Source: Lachnospiraceae bacterium
GTDB lineage: Bacteria > Bacillota_A > Clostridia > Lachnospirales > Lachnospiraceae
DNA length: 13,845 nucleotides
Direction of reading: 5' to 3'
Assembly (NCBI GenBank): GCA_004556565.1
Contig: SFGN01000069.1
Span: 1 to 13,845 of the forward strand
Under the pieces are notes generated by a model. That model saw only the letters and a list, made by a program, of their open reading frames with translations, was not told the origin of the DNA and did not search any database. This document shows, one piece after another, positions 1-7,527 of this stretch. The position numbers and the translations under genes are program-made. Within the stretch, counting starts at the first letter, position 1; each line of letters starts with the position of its first letter.

Positions 1-578
1 GTGTTGAAAAGGCCGTGCAGGCGTTTGGCGGGAAAGCCATCATGACGCGCAACGATCATGAATCCGGCACCGATCGGCTGGTCGAGGTGATGCATAAAGT
101 CGAGGCAGATATCTACATTAACCTGCAGGGCGATGAACCAATGATTCGCCCGCGGGATGTAGAAACGCTGTTACAAGGAATGCGTGATGATCCCGCGTTG
201 CCAGTGGCAACGCTATGCCACGCGATTTCTGCCGAAGAAGCGACCGAGCCAAGCACGGTAAAAGTGGTGGTAAATACCCGCCAGGATGCGCTTTATTTCA
301 GCCGTTCGCCGATTCCCTATCCGCGTAATGCTGAAAAAGCGCGCTACCTGAAACACGTTGGTATTTACGCTTATCGTCGCGATGTGCTGCAAAACTACAG
401 TCAGTTACCGGAGTCCATGCCAGAGCAGGCAGAATCACTGGAGCAGCTGCGGTTGATGAGCGCAGGGATCAACATCCGCACATTTGAGGTTGCCGCAACC
501 GGTCCGGGCGTCGACACCCCAGCATGCCTGGAAAAAGTGCGCGCCCTGATGGCACAGGAACTGGCTGAAAACGCATGA
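1..578 (+). CDS. kpsU: CMP-Kdo synthetase KpsU, 3' part (5' end outside window)
   Basis: This is the C-terminal part, about 191 residues, of 3-deoxy-manno-octulosonate cytidylyltransferase, the cytoplasmic enzyme that makes CMP-Kdo from CTP and Kdo. The frame is open from position 3, so the gene begins upstream; the family is about 245-250 residues, so roughly 55 are missing, including the N-terminal nucleotide-binding loop. Visible KdsB-family signatures are MTRNDHESGTDR, NLQGDEP (the conserved QGDEP block), YFSRSPIPYPR, and HVGIYAY followed by EQLR near the C-terminus. KpsU is the capsule-dedicated paralogue of housekeeping KdsB and supplies donor for the Kdo linker made by KpsS and KpsC. 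Its TGA overlaps the kpsC ATG (ATGA at 575-578), so the two are translationally coupled. I assign KpsU rather than KdsB from this context; the identification is secure. Confidence 0.95.
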   Translation, partial: VEKAVQAFGGKAIMTRNDHESGTDRLVEVMHKVEADIYINLQGDEPMIRPRDVETLLQGMRDDPALPVATLCHAISAEEATEPSTVKVVVNTRQDALYFSRSPIPYPRNAEKARYLKHVGIYAYRRDVLQNYSQLPESMPEQAESLEQLRLMSAGINIRTFEVAATGPGVDTPACLEKVRALMAQELAENA

Positions 579-2602
579 TTGGCATTTACTCGCCTGGCAT
601 CTGGCGTATTCCGCATCTGGAGAAATTTCTGGCGCAACCGTGCCAGAAACTTTCTCTGCTGCGCCCTGTTCCGCAAGAAGTTGATGCTATCGCCGTGTGG
701 GGACATCGTCCCAGCGCGGCGAAACCAGTCGCCATCGCCAAAGCAGCGGGAAAACCCGTCATTCGTCTGGAAGATGGATTTGTGCGTTCGCTGGATCTTG
801 GCGTCAATGGCGAGCCGCCGCTTTCTCTGGTGGTGGATGATTGTGGCATTTACTACGATGCCAGCAAGCCTTCAGCACTGGAGAAACTGGTACAGGATAA
901 AGCCGGAAATACAGCTCTGATAAGCCAGGCCAGAGAAGCGATGCACACCATCGTGACCGGGGATTTGTCGAAATATAACCTGGCACCTGCGTTTGTGGCT
1001 GATGAGTCAGAACGTGCAGACATCGTTCTGGTTGTCGATCAGACATTTAATGATATGTCAGTGACGTATGGCAATGCTGGCCCGCATGAGTTTGCTGCCA
1101 TGCTGGAAGCCGCGATGGCGGAAAATCCTCAAGCCGAAATTTGGGTGAAGGTGCACCCAGATGTACTGGAAGGAAAGAAAACAGGTTATTTCGCTGATCT
1201 GCGTGCCACGCAACGAGTACGTTTGATTGCCGAGAATGTCAGCCCGCAGTCGCTATTGCGACACGTTTCCCAGGTTTACGTCGTGACCTCCCAGTACGGC
1301 TTTGAAGCCTTGCTGGCAGGAAAACCAGTAACATGTTTCGGCCAGCCTTGGTATGCAGGTTGGGGTTTAACCGACGATCGTCATCCACAGTCCGCTTTGT
1401 TATCTGCCCGACGCGGTTCTGCCACGCTGGAGGAACTTTTTGCCGCTGCATACCTGCGTTACTGTCGCTATATCGATCCGCAAACGGGAGAAGTAAGCGA
1501 TCTATTTACCGTGCTGCAATGGCTGCAATTACAACGTCGACATCTGCAACAGCGTGATGGTTATTTATGGGCGCCAGGCTTAACGCTGTGGAAGTCAGCG
1601 ATCCTGAAACCTTTCTTGCAAACGGCAACAAACCGGCTGAGTTTTTCACGTCGCTGTACTGCGGCGAGCGCCTGCGTGGTATGGGGTGTAAAGGGAGAAC
1701 AGCAATGGCGAGCCGAAGCGCAGCGAAAATCACTGCCGTTATGGCGAATGGAAGATGGTTTTCTGCGTTCATCCGGACTTGGCTCTGACCTGCTGCCGCC
1801 GCTATCGCTGGTGCTGGATAAACGCGGTATTTACTATGACGCCACACGCCCCAGCGATCTGGAAGTGCTGCTGAATCATAGCCAGCTAACGCTGGCGCAG
1901 AAGATGCGAGCTGAAAAATTACGCCAGCGACTGGTTGAAAGCAAACTGAGTAAGTACAACCTGGGAGCCGATTTCTCTCTACCAGCCGAAGCCAAAGATA
2001 AAAAAGTTATCCTGGTGCCGGGTCAGGTAGAGGACGATGCCTCTATTAAAACAGGCACTGTCTCGATTAAGAGCAACCTTGAGTTATTACGCACAGTACG
2101 CGAGCGCAATCCGCACGCCTACATTGTTTATAAACCGCACCCGGATGTACTGGTGGGGAATCGCAAGGGCGATATTCCGGCAGAACTGACTGCTGAACTC
2201 GCTGATTATCAGGCACTGGACGCCGATATTATTCAATGCATTCAGCGCGCAGATGAAGTGCACACCATGACATCATTGTCCGGGTTTGAAGCGTTATTAC
2301 ATGGCAAGCACGTACATTGTTACGGCCTGCCCTTCTATTCCGGTTGGGGTTTAACCGTCGATGAACATCGCTGCCCGCGTCGCGAGCGAAAATTAACGTT
2401 AGCGGATTTGATCTATCAGGCGCTGATTGTTTATCCAACCTATATCCACCCAACACGGCTACAACCTATTACGGTTGAAGAGGCGGCGGAATATTTGATC
2501 CAGACGCCGCGCAAGCCGTTGTTTATTACCAGAAAAAAAGCGGGGCGAGTAATACGTTATTACCGCAAATTAATTATGTTCTGCAAGGTCAGATTTGGCT
2601 AA
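575..2602 (+). CDS. kpsC: KpsC, dual-module beta-Kdo transferase
   Basis: This 675-residue cytoplasmic/peripheral enzyme extends the poly-beta-Kdo linker joining group 2 capsules to phosphatidylglycerol. KpsC and KpsS are established retaining Kdo transferases; the two KpsC modules are reported to add alternating linkages. The sequence shows two tandem homologous modules about 327 residues apart: RLEDGFVRS (64-72) and RMEDGFLRS (391-399); GIYYDASKPS (91-100) and GIYYDATRPS (418-427); LSKYNL at 131 and again at 458; HPDVLEG (194-200) and HPDVLVG (522-528); GFEALLAGK (242-250) and GFEALLHGK (570-578), each followed by a GWGLT block. There is no signal peptide or clear membrane helix; the C-terminal 30 residues are strongly basic, which would suit membrane association. 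The start ATG overlaps the kpsU stop and lacks a strong SD, suggesting coupling. Both modules keep all the shared motifs, so neither looks degenerate. Confidence 0.97.
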   Translation: MIGIYSPGIWRIPHLEKFLAQPCQKLSLLRPVPQEVDAIAVWGHRPSAAKPVAIAKAAGKPVIRLEDGFVRSLDLGVNGEPPLSLVVDDCGIYYDASKPSALEKLVQDKAGNTALISQAREAMHTIVTGDLSKYNLAPAFVADESERADIVLVVDQTFNDMSVTYGNAGPHEFAAMLEAAMAENPQAEIWVKVHPDVLEGKKTGYFADLRATQRVRLIAENVSPQSLLRHVSQVYVVTSQYGFEALLAGKPVTCFGQPWYAGWGLTDDRHPQSALLSARRGSATLEELFAAAYLRYCRYIDPQTGEVSDLFTVLQWLQLQRRHLQQRDGYLWAPGLTLWKSAILKPFLQTATNRLSFSRRCTAASACVVWGVKGEQQWRAEAQRKSLPLWRMEDGFLRSSGLGSDLLPPLSLVLDKRGIYYDATRPSDLEVLLNHSQLTLAQKMRAEKLRQRLVESKLSKYNLGADFSLPAEAKDKKVILVPGQVEDDASIKTGTVSIKSNLELLRTVRERNPHAYIVYKPHPDVLVGNRKGDIPAELTAELADYQALDADIIQCIQRADEVHTMTSLSGFEALLHGKHVHCYGLPFYSGWGLTVDEHRCPRRERKLTLADLIYQALIVYPTYIHPTRLQPITVEEAAEYLIQTPRKPLFITRKKAGRVIRYYRKLIMFCKVRFG

Positions 2603-2636
2603 ACAATTTCATAGTTGACTATTACGCAAATTATTT

Positions 2637-3842
2637 ATGCAAGGTAATGCACTAACCGTTTTATTATCCGGTAAAAAATATCTGCTATTGCAGGGGCCGA
2701 TGGGACCTTTTTTCAATGACGTCGCCGAATGGTTAGAGTCATTAGGACGTAACGCTGTGAATGTTGTATTCAACGGTGGGGATCGTTTTTACTGCCGCCA
2801 TCGACAATACCTGGCTTACTACCAAACGCCGAAAGAGTTCCCCGGATGGTTACGGGATCTCCACCGGCAATATGACTTTGATACCATCCTCTGCTTTGGT
2901 GACTGCCGCCCATTGCACAAAGAAGCAAAACGTTGGGCAAAGTCGAAAGGGATCCGCTTTCTGGCATTTGAAGAAGGATATTTACGTCCGCAGTTTATTA
3001 CTGTTGAAGAAGGCGGAGTGAACGCATATTCATCGCTACCGCGCGATCCGGATTTTTATCGTAAGTTACCAGATATGCCTGCGCCGCACGTTGAGAACTT
3101 AAAACCTTCAACGATGAAACGTATAGGTCATGCGATGTGGTATTACCTGATGGGTTGGCATTACCGTCATGAGTTCCCTCGCTACCGCCACCACAAATCG
3201 TTTTCCCCCTGGTATGAGGCTCGTTGCTGGGTTCGTGCATACTGGCGCAAGCAACTTTACAAGGTAACACAGCGTAAGGTATTGCCGAGGTTAATGAACG
3301 AGCTGGACCAGCGTTATTATCTTGCCGTTTTGCAGGTGTATAACGATAGCCAGATTCGTAACCACAGCAATTATAACGATGTGCGTGACTATATTAATGA
3401 AGTCATGTACTCATTTTCACGTAAAGCACCGAAAGAAAGTTATTTGGTGATCAAGCACCATCCAATGGATCGTGGTCACAGACTCTATCGACCATTAATT
3501 AAGCGGCTAAGTAAGGAATATGGCTTAGGTGAGCGCGTCATTTATGTGCACGATCTCCCGATGCCGGAACTATTACGCCACGCAAAAGCGGTGGTGACGA
3601 TTAACAGTACGGCGGGGATCTCTGCACTGATTCATAACAAACCACTCAAAGTGATGGGCAATGCCCTGTACGACATCAAGGGCTTGACGTATCAAGGGCA
3701 TTTGCACCAGTTCTGGCAGGCCGATTTTAAACCGGATATGAAACTGTTTAAGAAGTTTCGGGGGTATTTATTGATGAAGACGCAGGTTAATTGGGTTTAT
3801 TATGGGGGGAACACAACAAACTGCCAACATAATATATATTAA
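2637..3842 (+). CDS. kpsS: KpsS, initiating beta-Kdo transferase
   Basis: This 401-residue protein belongs to the capsule polysaccharide biosynthesis family. KpsS is established as the transferase that puts the first beta-Kdo on phosphatidylglycerol, which KpsC then extends. Visible motifs are EEGYLRP (112-118), HHPMDRG (274-280, the HP motif) and NSTAGISALIHNKP (323-336), which resemble the EDGF, HPD and GFEALL blocks of KpsC. It lies 34 nt after kpsC, and the sequence before its ATG (2617-2636) has no recognisable Shine-Dalgarno. In the K5 strain a processed transcript covering kpsS alone has been reported, so it may be expressed partly apart from the rest of region 1. The last dozen residues (GGNTTNCQHNIY) are encoded just where composition becomes AT-rich, so the C-terminal tail may be specific to this serotype's region 1/region 2 junction. 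The assignment is secure; the exact start is slightly less so. Confidence 0.95.
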   Translation: MQGNALTVLLSGKKYLLLQGPMGPFFNDVAEWLESLGRNAVNVVFNGGDRFYCRHRQYLAYYQTPKEFPGWLRDLHRQYDFDTILCFGDCRPLHKEAKRWAKSKGIRFLAFEEGYLRPQFITVEEGGVNAYSSLPRDPDFYRKLPDMPAPHVENLKPSTMKRIGHAMWYYLMGWHYRHEFPRYRHHKSFSPWYEARCWVRAYWRKQLYKVTQRKVLPRLMNELDQRYYLAVLQVYNDSQIRNHSNYNDVRDYINEVMYSFSRKAPKESYLVIKHHPMDRGHRLYRPLIKRLSKEYGLGERVIYVHDLPMPELLRHAKAVVTINSTAGISALIHNKPLKVMGNALYDIKGLTYQGHLHQFWQADFKPDMKLFKKFRGYLLMKTQVNWVYYGGNTTNCQHNIY

Positions 3843-3991
3843 ATTTCAAGTCAATATCTTTTGAATTTTAAGTAGCCAAAAAATCATTTCCATCCTCTTC
3901 AAAGAAAAGTAACATAAAGGTAATAAAACATACTACTTTAAGATTTAATTTTACGACTGGTACTGTAATAGAATATAAAATGTAGCTTTTA
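3843..3991. other. AT-rich gap between convergent operons (region 1/region 2 boundary)
   Basis: These 149 nt separate the 3' ends of kpsS (+) and neuS (-). I see no GC-rich stem followed by a T-run on either strand, so I cannot support an intrinsic terminator. Both operons end here, and termination may be Rho-dependent or arise from converging transcription. The composition matches region 2 rather than region 1, so the recombination boundary between conserved and serotype-specific DNA lies at or just before the kpsS stop. Confidence 0.5.
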
Positions 3992-5221
3992 TTACTCCCC
4001 CAAGAAAATCCTTTTATCGTGCAAAGAGGGAGATGTTATATCATCCGATAATATTTTAACATTATCAAAATTCTTTAAAATATCGAAATGGAGACGCAGC
4101 GTATTAATCCCTTTTTGGGATTTATCATTATCACACAACTTTATCATAAGAGGCGCTATTGAATAAGACTGACATCTTTTAGAAACTAAAGGTGCATATA
4201 CCAAAGAAGATGATGTTAATCCAATTAAGTGTTTTATTTTTGCTTTTTTTATTACCGGCTCTATTAAAAAGTCTGGCTCTGTTATAAGAATTATGTCACG
4301 ACATTTTGCCTTTTTTATTGCCTTTTGAATTGCATTAATATTTTTTTTAGGCTCTTTAGGGTGAGGTTTTATAAATATTCTTGCATTATCAGGCTTATCT
4401 ATTCTAAGTAAGATAGAAATTAACGAATCCGCAAATAATGTATGTTCAATCAAATACTTTTGATTTGCATATATTATATCATCTCTAGTTATAGAATATT
4501 TATGGATAACATTATCTATTCTGGTTGATGATTTAACTGATGGAGCACCTTTAAACTCAACAAATTTTTGCGCATTAAATTTTTTCTTAAGCAAAATTGG
4601 ATATGTACCGTATACATTTTCAAATTTCAAATCTGGATAATGGAACAAGATAATTGAATTAATAATCTCTGAATAAAAATTAATATTTACTACTGGGTTT
4701 TCTTTTTCGGTTTTATAAGTCCCTGTCCCCTCTTCAATTAATGAACATCTTATATTATTTTTTTTGAACAAATATACGAAGATTGCATAATGTTGCGCAT
4801 AGCTCATAAAATAAGCATCTTTAGCTTTTGAATTTAAAACTAAATAATTATATACGTTATAAAACCATATAACCTTTTTAAGTGAAAAAACATTTGGGAA
4901 AGTTGGAATGAATAGTACCTTGTATGAAGAAAATAATTTATTATTTATTTGTTCAACAATAATTTTTGGCATCTCAGTATTTTTTTCAGTTGCCAAAACA
5001 ATAAGATAGTTACTTCTCTTGCTAAATTTTTGTACAAATGACTCAGCTTTTTTTAATTGCCCCAGGTTACTAATTATAAAAATATTTTTACTTTTTATTT
5101 TTAACGGTGATAGTAGCTCTTCAGCCTTGTTTTTAGAATTAAAAAACCATGAGTCACGGAAAAACCCAATTGGATTTACAAATAATTTCCTCAACTTCTT
5201 TAAACTAGCATCAAATATCAT
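3992..5221 (-). CDS. neuS: NeuS, capsule polysialyltransferase
   Basis: This 409-residue inner-membrane-associated polysialyltransferase (family GT38) transfers sialic acid from CMP-Neu5Ac to the non-reducing end of the growing capsule chain. K1 enzymes make alpha-2,8 polymers; the close K92 homologue alternates alpha-2,8 and alpha-2,9. Motifs known for bacterial sialyltransferases are present: the acidic-acidic-G motif LIEEGTGTY (E163, E164, G165), the HP motif IKPHPKE (H287, P288), and the serine-rich GLTSSSL (S337-S339). There is no signal peptide; the N-terminal 30 residues are basic and aromatic, fitting peripheral membrane association. It is the last gene of the kpsMT-neu unit. Its ATG overlaps the end of neuE by 11 nt, with AAGG about 10 nt upstream. 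It has the lowest-GC style of coding in the window. I favour K1 from overall recognition of the sequence, but cannot prove it against K92 by eye. Confidence 0.93.
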   Translation of the reverse strand: MIFDASLKKLRKLFVNPIGFFRDSWFFNSKNKAEELLSPLKIKSKNIFIISNLGQLKKAESFVQKFSKRSNYLIVLATEKNTEMPKIIVEQINNKLFSSYKVLFIPTFPNVFSLKKVIWFYNVYNYLVLNSKAKDAYFMSYAQHYAIFVYLFKKNNIRCSLIEEGTGTYKTEKENPVVNINFYSEIINSIILFHYPDLKFENVYGTYPILLKKKFNAQKFVEFKGAPSVKSSTRIDNVIHKYSITRDDIIYANQKYLIEHTLFADSLISILLRIDKPDNARIFIKPHPKEPKKNINAIQKAIKKAKCRDIILITEPDFLIEPVIKKAKIKHLIGLTSSSLVYAPLVSKRCQSYSIAPLMIKLCDNDKSQKGINTLRLHFDILKNFDNVKILSDDITSPSLHDKRIFLGE

Positions 5222-6359
5222 CTTTCTTATACCTTAATAAAACTTTATGGATTTTTTTCAATGTTTTTATTTTTTTTGGTCCTAATGAGAAAAAGAAATT
5301 AAAAAAGATCAAAAACAATATAATCAATGTAGATCTTTTAATTCCAAAAGTCCTAACATTAACATTTGGCGGCATTTTTAAAATATCATTCAAAATCTTA
5401 TGTTGAATATCCCTGGAGTAATAAAAGTTCTCCTCCATCCATTTTTTTTTAATACGTGGAATGTGTTTAAAATTAAACTTATTATAGTCAACAATAAGTC
5501 CAGATCTTGAAAAATAACATTGTCCATTGCAAGTATGATTAAATCCATTTATTAAATAAACCTTAATTTTATTAGCCAGACAATATATTGCGACCGAAGA
5601 AGATATTGTAATACAATATTCAACTTTAGAAATTAAAGAATCAATATTATCATCGCTAAATGTTATATTTTTCAAATCGAAGCGTTCAATGTATTCCTTA
5701 ATATCAAAAACAATTGAGTCTGGTGATATAAGAGGATTTCGAGTTTTAAAAATAAAATTCATATGTGGATGTTTCTGAATTACTCTAATCAAAAAACGTG
5801 CATATTCTATCCTCTTTATTGGCGTCAAGGGTTCATTAACTTGATCAACGATAAGACAAGAATTCTCACTTTTTGCATTGATATTGACATTTTTAATCCA
5901 TGGTGGACCAAAAAGAATTCCATTAAAAGGAACCCCTATTATTTTACAAATTTTTTTATACGTTTTAATATCTTTTGGGGAGTTAATAAGTAAATAGTGA
6001 CTATTAGATTTTGAAATAAAAGCTTCTATCTGAGAAGTAAGGACAATGCCAGGAAAACAAGATATAATTATGGTATCTTTTGTTCTTACAGTATTAACAA
6101 TTTCATGAAGGTCCTTCCCTCCTGTTGAACAAAAAATAAACTCAATATTAATAAAAGTGAAAAAACAAACAAAGTCATCAGGATAGAATACAACTATCTT
6201 TTCATCTAAATTTTTTTTTACAAACTCTTGTAGAGAATTATCCAAGCAGCAAAAAAATAAATCATATGAATCAACATCTATCTGCTCAAAAATATTTTTC
6301 AAAGCTAAAAAATGAGAATCATAACGAAAGACAAAACAAAGCACTTTTTTTCTAGTCAT
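5211..6359 (-). CDS. neuE: NeuE, polysialic acid synthesis protein of undefined function
   Basis: This protein has 382 residues from the chosen ATG at 6359. NeuE is required or helpful for K1 polysialic acid synthesis, with proposals for a role in chain initiation or in assembling NeuS, but its biochemistry is not settled. The sequence shows a soluble N-terminal part, a TISSSVAIY serine motif (around 251-259) reminiscent of the TSSS block of NeuS, and one C-terminal hydrophobic helix (about 343-359, LIILFLIFFNFFFSLG) followed by a very basic tail (KKIKTLKKIHKVLLRYKK). This suggests a cytoplasmic domain anchored at its C-terminus to the inner membrane. I chose 6359 because its ATG overlaps the neuC stop by 8 nt (ATGACTAG); the frame is open further up, with in-frame ATGs at 6386 and 6446, deeper inside neuC. 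Two A9 runs lie in the gene (6211-6219 and 5442-5450). It overlaps neuS by 11 nt. Confidence 0.88.
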   Translation of the reverse strand: MTRKKVLCFVFRYDSHFLALKNIFEQIDVDSYDLFFCCLDNSLQEFVKKNLDEKIVVFYPDDFVCFFTFINIEFIFCSTGGKDLHEIVNTVRTKDTIIISCFPGIVLTSQIEAFISKSNSHYLLINSPKDIKTYKKICKIIGVPFNGILFGPPWIKNVNINAKSENSCLIVDQVNEPLTPIKRIEYARFLIRVIQKHPHMNFIFKTRNPLISPDSIVFDIKEYIERFDLKNITFSDDNIDSLISKVEYCITISSSVAIYCLANKIKVYLINGFNHTCNGQCYFSRSGLIVDYNKFNFKHIPRIKKKWMEENFYYSRDIQHKILNDILKMPPNVNVRTFGIKRSTLIILFLIFFNFFFSLGPKKIKTLKKIHKVLLRYKKDDI

Positions 6360-7527
6360 AACTGGTGGTACATTCCGGGATGTCATAAAAATCTTTGTAA
6401 TCTTTATTTTTTGATTTAATAAAATCCTTAATAATTCTAACAGCATTAATTAAAGCATTTTCTTTAAAATAAGGATTACTAGATGACTGTACAACACTAA
6501 TAAATTTTTCATCTTGAGATATATTTATCCCTCTGACGATTGCATTTTTTTCAACGGGTACATCTATTACACTGGCTCCACGAACACGGCCTTTCTGCCT
6601 ATCACCAATGTTAATTGTTGCAACTTTTAAAGATGGAACCTCAATTAAACCAGAGGAGGAGTTCCCAATTAGCCCACAAGAGTATTTAATCATTGCCAAA
6701 TAATCTTCTGAACGAATAGAAATCAAATATCTGAACTTATACTCTTTGCAAAAATATTTTACTTTTCTCTGAATTATATCAGAACCAGTGTCAGCGTTAC
6801 TGCCAATAAAAATAAAGTCGTGAGTATTTTTAAAAAAAGAAATCGCTGACAATAACTCATCTATTTGATCATTAACCGACTGCGTGGAAAGTGTTTCAGG
6901 ATGGAATACTACAACAAAGTACCGTTTTAACAGTGAACCATATTTTAGTTCCAACTCCTGCTTATTTGGTAAATGCAATGAAAGAGCATTTTCTGCACCA
7001 AGAGAACCAATATTAAACACACTACCAGGCTTTTCACCTAGTTGAATTACTCGTTTTTTATACTCTTCTGTAGAAGTAAGATGGAGTTTACTCATTTTAG
7101 TAATTGAATGCCTAATAAACTCATCATAATTAGCTAATGTCTTTTCACCACCATGAATATGAATTAATGGAATATTATGCATTGATGCTGCGATAGCGAC
7201 TGAAAATATTTCATATCTATCGCCTAAAACCATAACCGCATCATATGTGTTATTTGAAAAAAAATCACCAAACGAATTGAGGCAAACACTCATTGAATGG
7301 AGAATGTGAGTATGTGAAGTTGTATTGATATTTATATCCACAACCTTGATAATATTAAAATTATCTTGTTCTATAATATGTATTGTATTTCCATACGCAT
7401 TATCACAATGCATTCCTGTAACTGCCAAATCAAGCTGTATTTCTGGAGTTTCTCTTAGCATTGTCAAAAGTCTCCGAACTATTCCATATTCAGCTCTAGA
7501 TCCAGTTACGTATAATATTTTTTTCAT
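6352..7527 (-). CDS. neuC: NeuC, UDP-GlcNAc 2-epimerase (hydrolysing)
   Basis: This 391-residue cytoplasmic enzyme converts UDP-GlcNAc to ManNAc plus UDP, the committed step of bacterial sialic acid synthesis. It has the GT-B-like fold of the UDP-GlcNAc 2-epimerase family. Visible motifs are YVTGSRAEYGIV (6-17), GDRYE (102-106), HIHGGE (123-128), HPET (209-212), GNSSSG (288-293, nucleotide/phosphate binding) and IGDRQKGR (307-314). The length is normal for the hydrolysing NeuC group. The ATG overlaps the neuA stop (ATGA, 7524-7527), with a good GGAG Shine-Dalgarno about 9 nt upstream inside neuA. The 3' end overlaps neuE. No key motif is missing. Confidence 0.97.
   Translation of the reverse strand: MKKILYVTGSRAEYGIVRRLLTMLRETPEIQLDLAVTGMHCDNAYGNTIHIIEQDNFNIIKVVDININTTSHTHILHSMSVCLNSFGDFFSNNTYDAVMVLGDRYEIFSVAIAASMHNIPLIHIHGGEKTLANYDEFIRHSITKMSKLHLTSTEEYKKRVIQLGEKPGSVFNIGSLGAENALSLHLPNKQELELKYGSLLKRYFVVVFHPETLSTQSVNDQIDELLSAISFFKNTHDFIFIGSNADTGSDIIQRKVKYFCKEYKFRYLISIRSEDYLAMIKYSCGLIGNSSSGLIEVPSLKVATINIGDRQKGRVRGASVIDVPVEKNAIVRGINISQDEKFISVVQSSSNPYFKENALINAVRIIKDFIKSKNKDYKDFYDIPECTTSYD

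Noticed and set aside
401..2456. Several open frames antisense to or out of frame with kpsU and kpsC
   Set aside because: They are shadows of well-supported coding sequence, with no motifs or initiation signals of their own.
2615..2643. TTGACT as a -35 for a kpsS promoter
   Set aside because: No TATAAT-like hexamer at 16-18 bp spacing; the match is likely chance in AT-rich DNA.
6360..6446. Longer neuE start at 6446
   Set aside because: It would overlap neuC by 95 nt; the ATG at 6359 overlaps the neuC stop in the manner of the other junctions. The ATG at 6386 remains possible.
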